A stretch of DNA of 64,000 nt, taken from Bradyrhizobium canariense. Lineage in GTDB: Bacteria > Pseudomonadota > Alphaproteobacteria > Rhizobiales > Xanthobacteraceae. The translations under genes and the position numbers were made by a program. Within the stretch, counting starts at the first letter, position 1. Each line of letters opens with the position of its first letter. Below are positions 33,141-41,610 of the stretch, in pieces. The notes beneath the pieces are model-generated. The model searched no databases, had not been told where the DNA came from, and saw only the letters and a list, made by a program, of their open reading frames with translations. The stretch is taken from contig NZ_LT629750.1 in assembly GCF_900105125.1 (NCBI RefSeq), forward strand, positions 3,844,001-3,908,000. The letters are read 5' to 3'.

Positions 33141-33839
33141 TCAAACCTCCAGCCACTCCTTGCGGACGGCGGAATTCTCGCCGAAATCGGCCGGCTTTCC
33201 CTCGAATACAATCCTGCCATGGCCCATGACGTAGAGCCGTGACGAGATCTTGAGGGCGATCGCGAGTTTTTGCTCGACCAGCAGAACCGAAACGCCGCGC
33301 CGCGCGATCTCGGCCAGCAGTTCGCCGACCTGCTCGACCAGCTTGGGCGCCAACCCTTCGGTCGGTTCATCGATCAGCATCAGGTCCGGATCGCCCATCA
33401 AAGTGCGGCACATCGTCAGCATCTGCTGCTCGCCACCGGATAACACGCCGGCCGAAGTATCCTGCCGCGCCTTCAGGTTTGGAAACAGGCCGAATACGTC
33501 TTCAAAATTCCAGCGGCCGAATTTGCCCGAGCGCTTGAGGCCCAGTTCGAGATTCTGGCGTACCGTTAGCGTCGGAAACACCTGCCGATCCTCCGGCACA
33601 TAACCGATGCCGCAATGCGCGACCTGGTCCGGGCGCAGACCGGCAATGTTCTGGCCGCGAAATTTGACAGTGCCCTGGGCTGCGACCAGCCCCATGATGG
33701 ACTTGCAGGTGGTCGACCTTCCGACACCGTTACGTCCCAACAGGCTGACGATCTCACCATCGCCGACATGAAGCGCCACGCCATGCAGGATGTGGCTCTG
33801 GCCGTAATAGGCATGGAGATCGCTGACTTCGAGGATCAT
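33141..33839 (-). CDS. livF: Branched-chain-type ABC transporter ATPase LivF, Walker A Lys replaced by Arg
   Basis: This 232-residue ATPase of the LivF family would energise uptake of branched-chain amino acids, amides or aromatic acids. Walker A reads G35-R-N-G-V-G-R41-S-T, where residue 41 should be the ATP-phosphate-binding Lys; the codon at 33717-33719 is AGG instead of AAG. The signature VLSGGEQQML, Walker B LMLIDEPTEGLAPK and the terminal VLLVEQKLAIAL switch region are intact. Its start overlaps the livG stop by four bases (ATGA), and it is the last transporter gene of the operon. The paired LivG keeps a normal Walker A. The K-to-R change would be expected to impair hydrolysis at one site. 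Confidence 0.9.
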   Translation of the reverse strand: MILEVSDLHAYYGQSHILHGVALHVGDGEIVSLLGRNGVGRSTTCKSIMGLVAAQGTVKFRGQNIAGLRPDQVAHCGIGYVPEDRQVFPTLTVRQNLELGLKRSGKFGRWNFEDVFGLFPNLKARQDTSAGVLSGGEQQMLTMCRTLMGDPDLMLIDEPTEGLAPKLVEQVGELLAEIARRGVSVLLVEQKLAIALKISSRLYVMGHGRIVFEGKPADFGENSAVRKEWLEV

Positions 33840-34591
33840 GCCGCGTCCAACGTACCAAGATAGGCTTCCTGAACCGCGGGATTGGCGCGCACGGCCTGCG
33901 GCGGCCCCGATGCGATCACCCGGCCATAGACCAACACGGTAATCACGTCGGCAAGGCCGAACACCACCTTCATGTCGTGCTCCACCATCACGAGGGTCTT
34001 GCCTGCGGAAACGCGGCGGATCAATTCGACGGCGTTGTCGGTCTCGGTGTTGCTCATCCCCGCGGTCGGCTCGTCAAGCAGAATGACGGAAGCACCGCCC
34101 GCGATCGTCATGCCGATCTCGAGCGCGCGCTGATCGGCATAGGATAACAGTCCCGCTGCGGTGTCGCGGCGCGAGGCGAGGTTCAGCTCTTCCAGCATCC
34201 GGTTGGTGCGCTCGGTCAGCTCGCGCTGAAGCCAGAGCGGAGTCCAGAACGAGTAGCGATGGCCCATGCTCCACAACAGCGCGCAGCGCAGATTTTCGAA
34301 CACCGATAATCGGTGGAAGATCGAGGTGATCTGGAAGCTGCGCGACAGGCCCATTCGGTTGATCTTGTGCGGCGGCAATTGATCGATCCGGGTGCCGTTC
34401 AGCAAGACCTCGCCGGTGGACACCCGAAAGCGCCCGCTGATCAGATTGAACAGCGTGGTCTTGCCCGCTCCGTTCGGGCCGATGATGGCGTGACGCTCGC
34501 CCTTGGCGATATCAAGGTTTACGCCGCGGATGATTTCGAGATTGCCGAACGCCTTGCCGACATTCCGCAGGCCGAGCGCGACGTCGGTCAT
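33836..34591 (-). CDS. livG: Branched-chain-type ABC transporter ATPase LivG
   Basis: The 251-residue LivG-type ATPase has an intact Walker A G-P-N-G-A-G-K-T-T near residue 40, the LivG insertion with MGLSRSFQITSIFHRLSVFENLRCAL, the signature LLSYADQRALEIGMTIAGGASVILLDEPTAGMS and the His switch MVEHDMKVVFGLAD. The C-terminal NPAVQEAYLGT is typical of LivG. It overlaps livM upstream and livF downstream by four bases each, so all are co-translated. Confidence 0.93.
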   Translation of the reverse strand: MTDVALGLRNVGKAFGNLEIIRGVNLDIAKGERHAIIGPNGAGKTTLFNLISGRFRVSTGEVLLNGTRIDQLPPHKINRMGLSRSFQITSIFHRLSVFENLRCALLWSMGHRYSFWTPLWLQRELTERTNRMLEELNLASRRDTAAGLLSYADQRALEIGMTIAGGASVILLDEPTAGMSNTETDNAVELIRRVSAGKTLVMVEHDMKVVFGLADVITVLVYGRVIASGPPQAVRANPAVQEAYLGTLDAA

Positions 34592-35871
34592 GCCACGCTC
34601 CGCTGCGGCTTGAGTTCGAGCATCAGACTTTCCCAGACGCGCCGGAACGATTGCGCCTCAAGCCGCAGCCAGAAAATCCCGACCAAAAGACAGGCGGTCG
34701 CCGACAGCCACGGAAGAGCGGCGTGAATGTCGATCTTGCTGCCGAACAGGATCAGCGATTTGCCCTGCGCCGCACCGATCGTGAGGAACGATGTCAGTTC
34801 CACCAGACCGACAAAGCCAAACACCATCAAAATGCCGGGCGCAACGACCCTGAGATAAGGCACCGCGAGCCGGCCTAGCCGCCCGGCACGGACGATCGGA
34901 GCGTGGGCCATCACCAGACCCATGATTCCGCTCGGCGCAAAGATCACCATGGTGATGAAGAGCACGCCGACATACACCAGCCAGGAATTGGACAGCAGAC
35001 TGACGCCGCTTTGCAGCAGCGTAATCAGGACCGCGCCCAGGATCGGACCGCCGAAGGCGCTGGATCCGCCGATATAGGCCATCAGCAACGCGTTGGCCGA
35101 AAGTGGTGCTGCCAGCGCGTCGAAGGTCACGATCTCATAGGTGATCGCGTACAGTCCGCCGCCGATCCCGGCAAAAAAGCCGGATAGCGCGAATTGCAGA
35201 AAGCGCACCATGCGCGGATCGTAGCCCACGAACTGCACGCGCTCGAAATTGTCGCGTGACGCATTCGCCATCCGGCCGAGCGGCGTCATCGTCAAAAAGA
35301 ACATCGCCAGCGCCGACAACAGCGTCCACGCGAGAATGAGGTAATAGACCTCGATGCCGTGGGCGTATTTGAGACCGAACAGGCTGTGGTCGATCATGCG
35401 GTTGGTGTTGACGCCGCCCTCGCCGCCAAAGAAATGATGAAACATCAGCGCCGAGGTGACCATCAACTCGCCGATCCCGAGCGTGATCATCGCAAACGCA
35501 GTCGCCCGTTGCTTGGTCGCCATATAGCCGAACACGATCGCGAGCCCGAGCCCGGACAATCCCGAAAGCAGCGGAACGATTTCCATCGGCAGCGGCAATT
35601 CGCCTGCGCCGGCCATGTTGAGAAAATGGATGGTCGCGTAGCCGCCAATGCCGAAGAAGGTCGCATGGCACAGCGAGAACAGGCCGGCCTGCCCGAGCAG
35701 CATGTTGTAGGACAATGCCAGGATGCTCATCATGCCCATCTGGCTCAGCATCGATACGACGAAACCGGAATGCCGCCCGGTGTGATAATTGTAGAACGTC
35801 CACGGCGCCATCATCGCCACGACAAGCAATGCAATCCAGATCCAGCCTTGTTTGAGCCCGCCTGCCTTCAT
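34588..35871 (-). CDS. livM: Branched-chain-type ABC transporter permease LivM
   Basis: The 427-residue inner-membrane permease has about ten or more hydrophobic segments and LivM hallmarks: ALSYNMLLGQAGLFSLCHATFFGIGGYA, GPLGRMANASRDNFERVQFVGYDPRMVRFLQFALSGFFAGIGG and AYIGGSSAFGGPILGA. The C-terminal part (after about residue 310) adds two more hydrophobic stretches, making it longer than many LivM proteins. It overlaps livH and livG by four bases. Confidence 0.92.
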   Translation of the reverse strand: MKAGGLKQGWIWIALLVVAMMAPWTFYNYHTGRHSGFVVSMLSQMGMMSILALSYNMLLGQAGLFSLCHATFFGIGGYATIHFLNMAGAGELPLPMEIVPLLSGLSGLGLAIVFGYMATKQRATAFAMITLGIGELMVTSALMFHHFFGGEGGVNTNRMIDHSLFGLKYAHGIEVYYLILAWTLLSALAMFFLTMTPLGRMANASRDNFERVQFVGYDPRMVRFLQFALSGFFAGIGGGLYAITYEIVTFDALAAPLSANALLMAYIGGSSAFGGPILGAVLITLLQSGVSLLSNSWLVYVGVLFITMVIFAPSGIMGLVMAHAPIVRAGRLGRLAVPYLRVVAPGILMVFGFVGLVELTSFLTIGAAQGKSLILFGSKIDIHAALPWLSATACLLVGIFWLRLEAQSFRRVWESLMLELKPQRSVA

Positions 35872-36815
35872 GTGTCGCGCGTTCCCATCAGGCCGCGCGG
35901 CCGAAACAGCAGCATCACGATCATCATCGCGAACGGCAGCAGCGCACCGATGCGGGCGACCGGAACGGTCAGGATTTCCGTGAACAGATTGTCACCGGAG
36001 ACCGCGATGCCGAGCGGCTTGATGAGATCGAGCAGCGAATAATTGATCACGACGGCGAAGGTCTGGATCAGTCCCATCAGGATGGAGGCGATGAAGCAAC
36101 CGGCGAGCGAACCAAGACCGCCGAACACGACGACGACAAAGACAATCGGCCCCATCGCGTCCGCCATGCCCGGCTCGGTGGTTTGATAGTTTCCACCGAT
36201 CACGCCTGCGAGCCCCGCGAGCAGACAGCCGCCGGCAAAGACGATGGTGAATACCCGGGGCACATTGTGGCCGAGCGCGCTCGCCATTTGCGGATGCGTC
36301 AGGGCCGCCTGGATGACAAGGCCGATGCGGGTTTTCTTCAGCAACACCCATGTCGCCACCAGCATACCCACGGAAACCAGCAGCATGAAGCCGCGATAGG
36401 CCGGGAAGTTGGCGCCATAGATGGTGAAGAGCGGAAAATCGAGGCTCGGCGGCACGCGATACGCCATCGGCAGCATGCCCCAGATCATCTGCACGCCACG
36501 CTGGACGATGAACACGAGGCCGAACGTGAACAGTAGCTCGGCGATATGCCCGTTATGATGAACGCGGCGCAGGCCCCACACCTCGATGGCGGCGCCGATC
36601 AGCCCGCAAAGGATCGGTGCGATAATGAGGGCCGGGAAGAAGCCGATGAACCGACTGACGGTGAATGCCAGATACGCCCCGATCATGTAGATGCTGGCAT
36701 GGGCGAAATTCAGCACGCCCATCATGCTGAAAATCAGCGTCAATCCGCTTGCCAGCATGAACAGCAGCATGCCGTAGACCAGACCATTGAACAGGGAAAC
36801 GAGGACTATCTCCAT
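35868..36815 (-). CDS. livH: Branched-chain-type ABC transporter permease LivH
   Basis: This 315-residue permease of the LivH family has the N-terminal NGLVYGMLLFMLASGLTLIFSMMGVLNFAHASIYMIGAYLAFT and the C-terminal SLAGCFIASILMGLIQTFAVVINYS blocks and about eight hydrophobic segments. It follows the binding-protein gene by 41 bases and overlaps livM by four bases. Confidence 0.92.
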   Translation of the reverse strand: MEIVLVSLFNGLVYGMLLFMLASGLTLIFSMMGVLNFAHASIYMIGAYLAFTVSRFIGFFPALIIAPILCGLIGAAIEVWGLRRVHHNGHIAELLFTFGLVFIVQRGVQMIWGMLPMAYRVPPSLDFPLFTIYGANFPAYRGFMLLVSVGMLVATWVLLKKTRIGLVIQAALTHPQMASALGHNVPRVFTIVFAGGCLLAGLAGVIGGNYQTTEPGMADAMGPIVFVVVVFGGLGSLAGCFIASILMGLIQTFAVVINYSLLDLIKPLGIAVSGDNLFTEILTVPVARIGALLPFAMMIVMLLFRPRGLMGTRDT

Positions 36816-36856
36816 GATCGCCTCGTTCCCCCGTTGCTCGACCTCTCAGGCGGTGC

Positions 36857-38104
36857 TCAATTTTCCGGCCGCTTCATCTTGCAGATCGTCGGCAGCGTGA
36901 GATCGGCGGCACTCGCCGTCATGATGTTCTTCCAGCCGAAACCGGTGTGTTCGGAATCGAATTTCACGTCCTTGCTGAAGACGCCGACATAATACGGCAT
37001 CAGCAACTGGTGATCTTCCTTCCGCATGATGTTTTCCTGGCCCACCAGATCCTTGTAGTGCATGTCCTCAAGCGCCAGCGCCACCTTCAGCGGGTCGGTC
37101 GAGCCGGCCTTGTTGATCGCGTCGGAGAGCATGTCGATCATGGTCAGGAAGTTGAGCGTCGAGAAATCGGTCTGATGGTCAACGCGCCAGTCGCTGGCGA
37201 GCTTCTCCGCCTCGGCGCTTTTCTGATCGACCGCGACGTTGCCGTTGAACTCCATCACCGATGTCAGGCGGTTCTCGCCGGCCGCGCCAATCGCGGTCGG
37301 GCCTCCGATCAGGTGCGCCAGGAATGTATCGAAACGTACATTGAGACCGTCATCGACCGCCGCCTTGATCAGCAGATTGAGGTCGCGGTTATAATTGCCG
37401 GTGACGACGCTCTGGGCACCGGAGGCCTTGATCTTGGCCACGTAGGGCGTGAAATCCTGCACCTTGCCGAACGGCATCAATTCGTCGCCGACAATTTCGA
37501 TGTCGGGCCGCAGTTTCGCCAGCCATTTCTTGCTGTCATGCTGGATCGACTGACCGAACAGATAATCCTGATTCAACAGGTAGACCTTCTTCAGGTCTAC
37601 CGGCAGCGATTTGATCCGCGCCGCCGCGCGCATATCGACGCTGCCCGCAAACCGGAAGTGCCAGAAGTCGCACTGCTCGTTGGTCAACTCGGTCGCCAGC
37701 GCGCCGCAGTTCAAATACAGGATGCGATTATCCGGATTGCGCGCGTTATGCTTGGACACGGCGTCGATCAGCGCCGAGCCGACATTGGAGCCGGTGCAGT
37801 GCATGACGAACGGAATATTCTGGTCCGTCATGTTTTTCAGCGCGATCAATGCTTCGGCCGGCTGCAGCTTGTCGTCGAACGGAACAAGTTCGAACTTCCT
37901 GCCCAGCGCCCCGCCGGCAGCGTTCTTGCGCGCGATAATGAATTGAAAGGCTTTGAGAAATTCATCGCCACCGGAGGCGAAGGGCCCGGAGAACGGATCG
38001 GTATAGGCTAGCTTGATGGTTTCCTCGGCGACCGCCGGACGTCCAAAAGACAATAGCCCCAGGACCAGAAAAGAATAGCAAACAAGGCGCAAGCAACCGC
38101 TCAT
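36857..38104 (-). CDS. ABC transporter substrate-binding protein, LivK/AmiC-like (Peripla_BP_6)
   Basis: The 415-residue periplasmic binding protein has a signal peptide (residues 1-26, ending AVAE) and the two-lobed Peripla_BP_6 fold: IKLAYTDPFSGPFASGGDEFLKAFQFII, LKNMTDQNIPFVMHCTGSNVG and KVYLLNQDYLFGQSIQHDSKKWL. Its ABC operon is of the Liv type, but the pocket residues differ from LivK, so ligands such as amides or aromatic acids are as likely as leucine. It is the first gene of the five-gene operon, with an inverted repeat 20 bases upstream of the start. Confidence 0.9.
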   Translation of the reverse strand: MSGCLRLVCYSFLVLGLLSFGRPAVAEETIKLAYTDPFSGPFASGGDEFLKAFQFIIARKNAAGGALGRKFELVPFDDKLQPAEALIALKNMTDQNIPFVMHCTGSNVGSALIDAVSKHNARNPDNRILYLNCGALATELTNEQCDFWHFRFAGSVDMRAAARIKSLPVDLKKVYLLNQDYLFGQSIQHDSKKWLAKLRPDIEIVGDELMPFGKVQDFTPYVAKIKASGAQSVVTGNYNRDLNLLIKAAVDDGLNVRFDTFLAHLIGGPTAIGAAGENRLTSVMEFNGNVAVDQKSAEAEKLASDWRVDHQTDFSTLNFLTMIDMLSDAINKAGSTDPLKVALALEDMHYKDLVGQENIMRKEDHQLLMPYYVGVFSKDVKFDSEHTGFGWKNIMTASAADLTLPTICKMKRPEN

Positions 38105-38123
38105 CGCGTCCCTCCCCTATGCC

Positions 38124-38141
38124 CTATCCATTTTTGGATAG
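38124..38141. promoter_or_regulatory. Inverted repeat CTATCCA-TTTT-TGGATAG upstream of the Liv operon
   Basis: The perfect 7-base arms with a four-base spacer lie 20 bases before the binding-protein start, in an AT-rich region, with a further TTGGATTAG half-site at 38152. No T-run fits a terminator for the minus-strand operon, so an operator for a dimeric repressor is more likely. Confidence 0.55.
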
Positions 38142-38355
38142 ATATTCTTTCTTGGATTAGAGAGTACATCGCGGATGAGGCGAGTCAATCGGCAGGCTTC
38201 ACCGAAGGCCCAATCAACGGCTACGAATGGGCAGATGCTCTGGTTCGTCAGATCCGTCTGTCACATGACAGCGTGACGCTGATCGCGCTCTCCGCACCAA
38301 CGAAGCCGAGCTGCGAAACATGTCATGCACATGCTGCCCGATTCGGATTTAATCG

Positions 38356-39306
38356 CTACTCGATTTTTAAACCGGACGATTTAACGGCCGCCGCCCAACG
38401 CGTATCTTCGCTTGCGAGAAATGCGCCGAATTCCTTTGGTCCCATGTCGCGGGGGATGGCGCCCAGATTGGCAAACTTTTCGGCCATCTCGGGCGTTCGC
38501 ATGACCTTGTTGATCGCAGCGCCGAGTTGGTCGACCCGCTCTTTCGGTGTCGCGGCGGCGACGACGATGCCGAGCCAGGCCGACAGATTGATTTCGGGAA
38601 AGCCTTCTTCCGCCAGGGTAGGCGTGTCCGGGAATGCCGGCACCCGCTTGGCATAGGCGCTCGCGAGCAGCCGCATCTTGCCGGCGCGGATGAAGGGCTC
38701 GGTCACGGCAACCGTATCCATGGCAACGCCGACGATGCCGGCCATGAGATCGTTCATCGCAGGCGGGCTGCCCTTGTAGGGGACGTGCAAGATCGTAATT
38801 CCGGCACGCTGCTTGAAGACTTCCATGCCGAGATGCGACAGCGTGCCGTTGCCGGACGAAGGATGCGCGAGCTTGTCCGGGTTCGCCTTGGCGTAGGCGA
38901 TCAATTCAGGCACGCTTTTGATCGGCAGCGATGGATTGACCACCAGCAGCAACGGCAGATCGGCGACCAGCGCCACCGGCGCCAGGTCCTTGAAAGTGTC
39001 GTAGCCGACGGTTTTATACATATGCGGGTTGACAACCAGCGAGGCCAGCGGCGCTAGCACCATGGTGTGGCCGTCGGCCGGCGATTGCGACAGCGAAGCC
39101 AGCGCCATGCTGCCGCCCTGCCCCGGCCGGTTTTCGACGATGACGGTTTCGCCGAGCGCCGGAGCGAGCCGGTCAGCCAGCAGACGCGCCACCAGGTCGG
39201 TTGCCTGTCCCGGCGGAAATCCGACCAGGATATGCGTCAGCTCGGCGCTCCGCGCCTCGGCGAACGTCAAAACAAGAGCCATGACAGCCATCAACAATCG
39301 CCGCAT
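38356..39306 (-). CDS. Tripartite tricarboxylate transporter binding protein (Bug/TctC family)
   Basis: The 316-residue exported Bug protein has a signal peptide (residues 1-20), the family blocks LVGFPPGQATDLVARLLADRLAPALGETVIVENRPGQGG, PADGHTMVLAPLASLVVNP, HVPYKGSPPAMNDLMAGIV and PKERVDQLGAAINKVMRTPEM. TctA and TctB membrane partners are not nearby, as is usual for the many orphan Bug genes. It follows the CoA-transferase gene by 17 bases on the same strand, suggesting uptake of the acid that is then activated. Confidence 0.9.
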   Translation of the reverse strand: MRRLLMAVMALVLTFAEARSAELTHILVGFPPGQATDLVARLLADRLAPALGETVIVENRPGQGGSMALASLSQSPADGHTMVLAPLASLVVNPHMYKTVGYDTFKDLAPVALVADLPLLLVVNPSLPIKSVPELIAYAKANPDKLAHPSSGNGTLSHLGMEVFKQRAGITILHVPYKGSPPAMNDLMAGIVGVAMDTVAVTEPFIRAGKMRLLASAYAKRVPAFPDTPTLAEEGFPEINLSAWLGIVVAAATPKERVDQLGAAINKVMRTPEMAEKFANLGAIPRDMGPKEFGAFLASEDTRWAAAVKSSGLKIE

Positions 39307-39323
39307 GCCGCACCTTCCGTGAA

Positions 39324-40544
39324 TTAAATGGTCCCAGCCTTACGCAGCCGCTCGATCTCCTGAACGTTCAGGCCAAGCGCGCCGTAAATCTCGTCGTTAT
39401 GCTGGCCGAGCGAGGGGCCTGCGCGCCGCACCGAAACCGGGGTTTCCGAAAAACGCGGCACCACGCATTGCATGCGGACGTCGCCCAACTCTTCGTCGGC
39501 AACGCTCACGATCGCTTGCCGCGCGATGAAATGAGGGTCGGCGAAAATATCGGCCGCATCATAGATCGGTGAAAAGCCGACCTCGTGCGCCTGCAGGCGG
39601 TTGCGCAGTTCGTCCAGTGTGAGACGCGAGATGGCGTCGCTTACGATTTTATCGATCGCGTGATTGTTTTTCACCCGCGCGGGATTGTCGATGAAGCGGG
39701 CGTCAGAGATCAGATCTTCGAGTTCAAGCGCCTTGCAAAACCGCTCGAAGATGCTTTGCGTCGACGCCGCGATCGATGCCCATTTGCCGTCGGCGGTCGC
39801 ATAGATATTGCCGGGCGCGGCGTACTGGCTGCGGTTGCCGCTCGCCACGCGCACGGCGCCAAGCTGGTCGTATTCGATGGCCAGGAACTCGAGCGTGCGC
39901 ATCATCGCTTCGGCGACCGCGCAATCAATCTCCTGGCCGCGCGCGGCCGGATTGTCCTTGATGCGGTACAGCTCCGCGAGCACGCCAATGGCGCCGAACA
40001 GCCCGCCGATCGGATCCGAGATCGGGTAACCGAGATGCAGCGGCGTGCCGCCGTCCTCGCCGCACATCCGCGTAAAGCCGCTCATCGCTTCAAACACGCG
40101 CGCAAAGCCGGGGGTACTGCGATAAGGCCCGGTTTGACCGAAGCCGGTGACACGCAGGATCGTCAGCCGCGGATTGATATCCTGCAGCCAGGCCCGCGTA
40201 ATCCCCCAGCCGTCAAGCGTGCCGCTGCGAAAGTTCTCGACCAGAACATCATGTTGCGCGACAAGGCGGCCAAGCAGCGCCTTGCCGTCGGGTTTACGCA
40301 GATCGAGCGTGATGCCCTTCTTGTTGCGATTGGTGACCTTCCACCATAGCGGGACGCCGTCCTTGTGCGGCGCAAGCCGACGCAAGGCGTCACCGGTCTC
40401 CGGCATCTCGACCTTGAGCACTTCGGCGCCGAGATCGGCGAGCAAGGTCGAGGCAAACGGCCCCGCGATCACCGTCGAAATATCGAGAATGCGCAGCCCA
40501 GTGAGCGGACCGGAAGGAGCGGTGGCGTCGAACGTTTCTGACAT
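39324..40544 (-). CDS. CaiB/BaiF family (family III) CoA transferase
   Basis: The 406-residue family III CoA transferase moves CoA between carboxylic acids. Blocks visible are LRILDISTVIAGPFASTLLADLGAEVLKVEMPETGD, the R-R...NRNKKGITLDLRKPDGKALL stretch, VENFRSGTLDGWG and the catalytic Asp region GYPISDPIGGLFGAIG near residues 170-185. It forms a unit with the downstream Bug-type binding protein and is divergent from a LysR regulator with a perfect palindrome between. Substrate acid unknown. Confidence 0.92.
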   Translation of the reverse strand: MSETFDATAPSGPLTGLRILDISTVIAGPFASTLLADLGAEVLKVEMPETGDALRRLAPHKDGVPLWWKVTNRNKKGITLDLRKPDGKALLGRLVAQHDVLVENFRSGTLDGWGITRAWLQDINPRLTILRVTGFGQTGPYRSTPGFARVFEAMSGFTRMCGEDGGTPLHLGYPISDPIGGLFGAIGVLAELYRIKDNPAARGQEIDCAVAEAMMRTLEFLAIEYDQLGAVRVASGNRSQYAAPGNIYATADGKWASIAASTQSIFERFCKALELEDLISDARFIDNPARVKNNHAIDKIVSDAISRLTLDELRNRLQAHEVGFSPIYDAADIFADPHFIARQAIVSVADEELGDVRMQCVVPRFSETPVSVRRAGPSLGQHNDEIYGALGLNVQEIERLRKAGTI

Positions 40545-40574
40545 CCCTTATCCTACCGCCGCGCTATCCTATGC

Positions 40575-40588
40575 GATATGATCATATC
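40575..40588. promoter_or_regulatory. Perfect palindrome GATATGATCATATC, LysR-site candidate
   Basis: The 14-base palindrome contains an ATA-N6-TAT arrangement fitting a LysR T-N11-A style site. It sits in the 80-base divergent region between the CoA transferase and LysR genes, 36 bases before the LysR ATG. Confidence 0.55.
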
Positions 40589-40624
40589 CGATAAAACAGT
40601 ATTACCGGATTGGCATATCCCGCC

Positions 40625-41527
40625 ATGGATATCAAGCAGCTGAAAACCTTCGTCGATGTGGCGGCCAACGGCAGTTACGCGCGGACGGCCGCCATTGTCG
40701 GCATCGCCCAGTCGGCGCTCAGCCGCCAGATGGCGGCGCTGGAACGCGGCATCGGCGGCAGGCTGTTTCACCGCACCGGACGCGGCGTGGTGCTGACCGA
40801 ACTCGGCGAGCGCATGTTGCCGCGCGCCCGTACGCTGGTCGCCGACGCCTCCGCCTGGGAGATCGCGGCCAGACAGGAACGCGCGGAGCCCCATGGCGAG
40901 GTCACGCTCGGGGTGGTGCCGGTCGCCTCGCGCGGGCTGATCGCCTCGCTCGCCGCCGAACTGCGCAACCACTATCCCGGCATTCGGCTGCGCGCGCTCG
41001 AGGCCTATAGCGGCCAGGTCGAGGAATGGCTGGGATCCGGACGCGTCGAGATCGCGATCTACAATCGCTACCGGCGCGGACGCGTCGCGAATGCCGAATC
41101 GCTGGCGCGCGCGGACGTTCATCTGATCGCGCGGCGCGATCACCCGATGGCGCGACGGCGTGAGCTCGCGGTTCGCTCCTTTGCCGAGATTGCTTTGGCG
41201 ATGCCGGTACGCCCGAACAGCCTGACCAGCCTGCTGACGGGACTAGCTGCGTCACAGCATTTCGAGCTCGACATCCGCTTCGAAGCCGGCTCGACCCCAC
41301 TGATCAAGGACGTGATGCTGGCATCCGACCTTGCCACGGTCTCGTCCCGCCATGTATTCGCACGGGAGATCGCGTCCGGCGAACTGGTCGCCATTCCCGT
41401 CGTGCGGCCAAAGATCGTGCAGACGACCTGGATGTCCCTGAGTTCGCAGCATCCGCCATCCGCCGCGGCTCAGATCGTAACGCGTCTCATTCGCCAGCTG
41501 GCTGCACGGCCGCGCGCGGCGAAGTAA
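40625..41527 (+). CDS. LysR family transcriptional regulator
   Basis: The 300-residue LTTR has its winged helix at residues 1-60 (LKTFVDVAANGSYARTAAIVGIAQSALSRQMAALERGIGGRLFHRTGRG) and a co-inducer domain from about residue 90. The start at 40625 (MDIKQLKTF) matches the family; an upstream TTG is unlikely. It probably controls the divergent CoA-transferase/Bug unit. The ligand is unknown, perhaps the acid handled by that unit. Confidence 0.9.
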   Translation: MDIKQLKTFVDVAANGSYARTAAIVGIAQSALSRQMAALERGIGGRLFHRTGRGVVLTELGERMLPRARTLVADASAWEIAARQERAEPHGEVTLGVVPVASRGLIASLAAELRNHYPGIRLRALEAYSGQVEEWLGSGRVEIAIYNRYRRGRVANAESLARADVHLIARRDHPMARRRELAVRSFAEIALAMPVRPNSLTSLLTGLAASQHFELDIRFEAGSTPLIKDVMLASDLATVSSRHVFAREIASGELVAIPVVRPKIVQTTWMSLSSQHPPSAAAQIVTRLIRQLAARPRAAK

Positions 41528-41610
41528 GTGTTGAACCTCGCTTACAGACGCGCATGCTGCGCTTTTCCGGCAGCCAACGGGTCCGCGGGCGGTAAAAGGG
41601 AGTTTCACCG

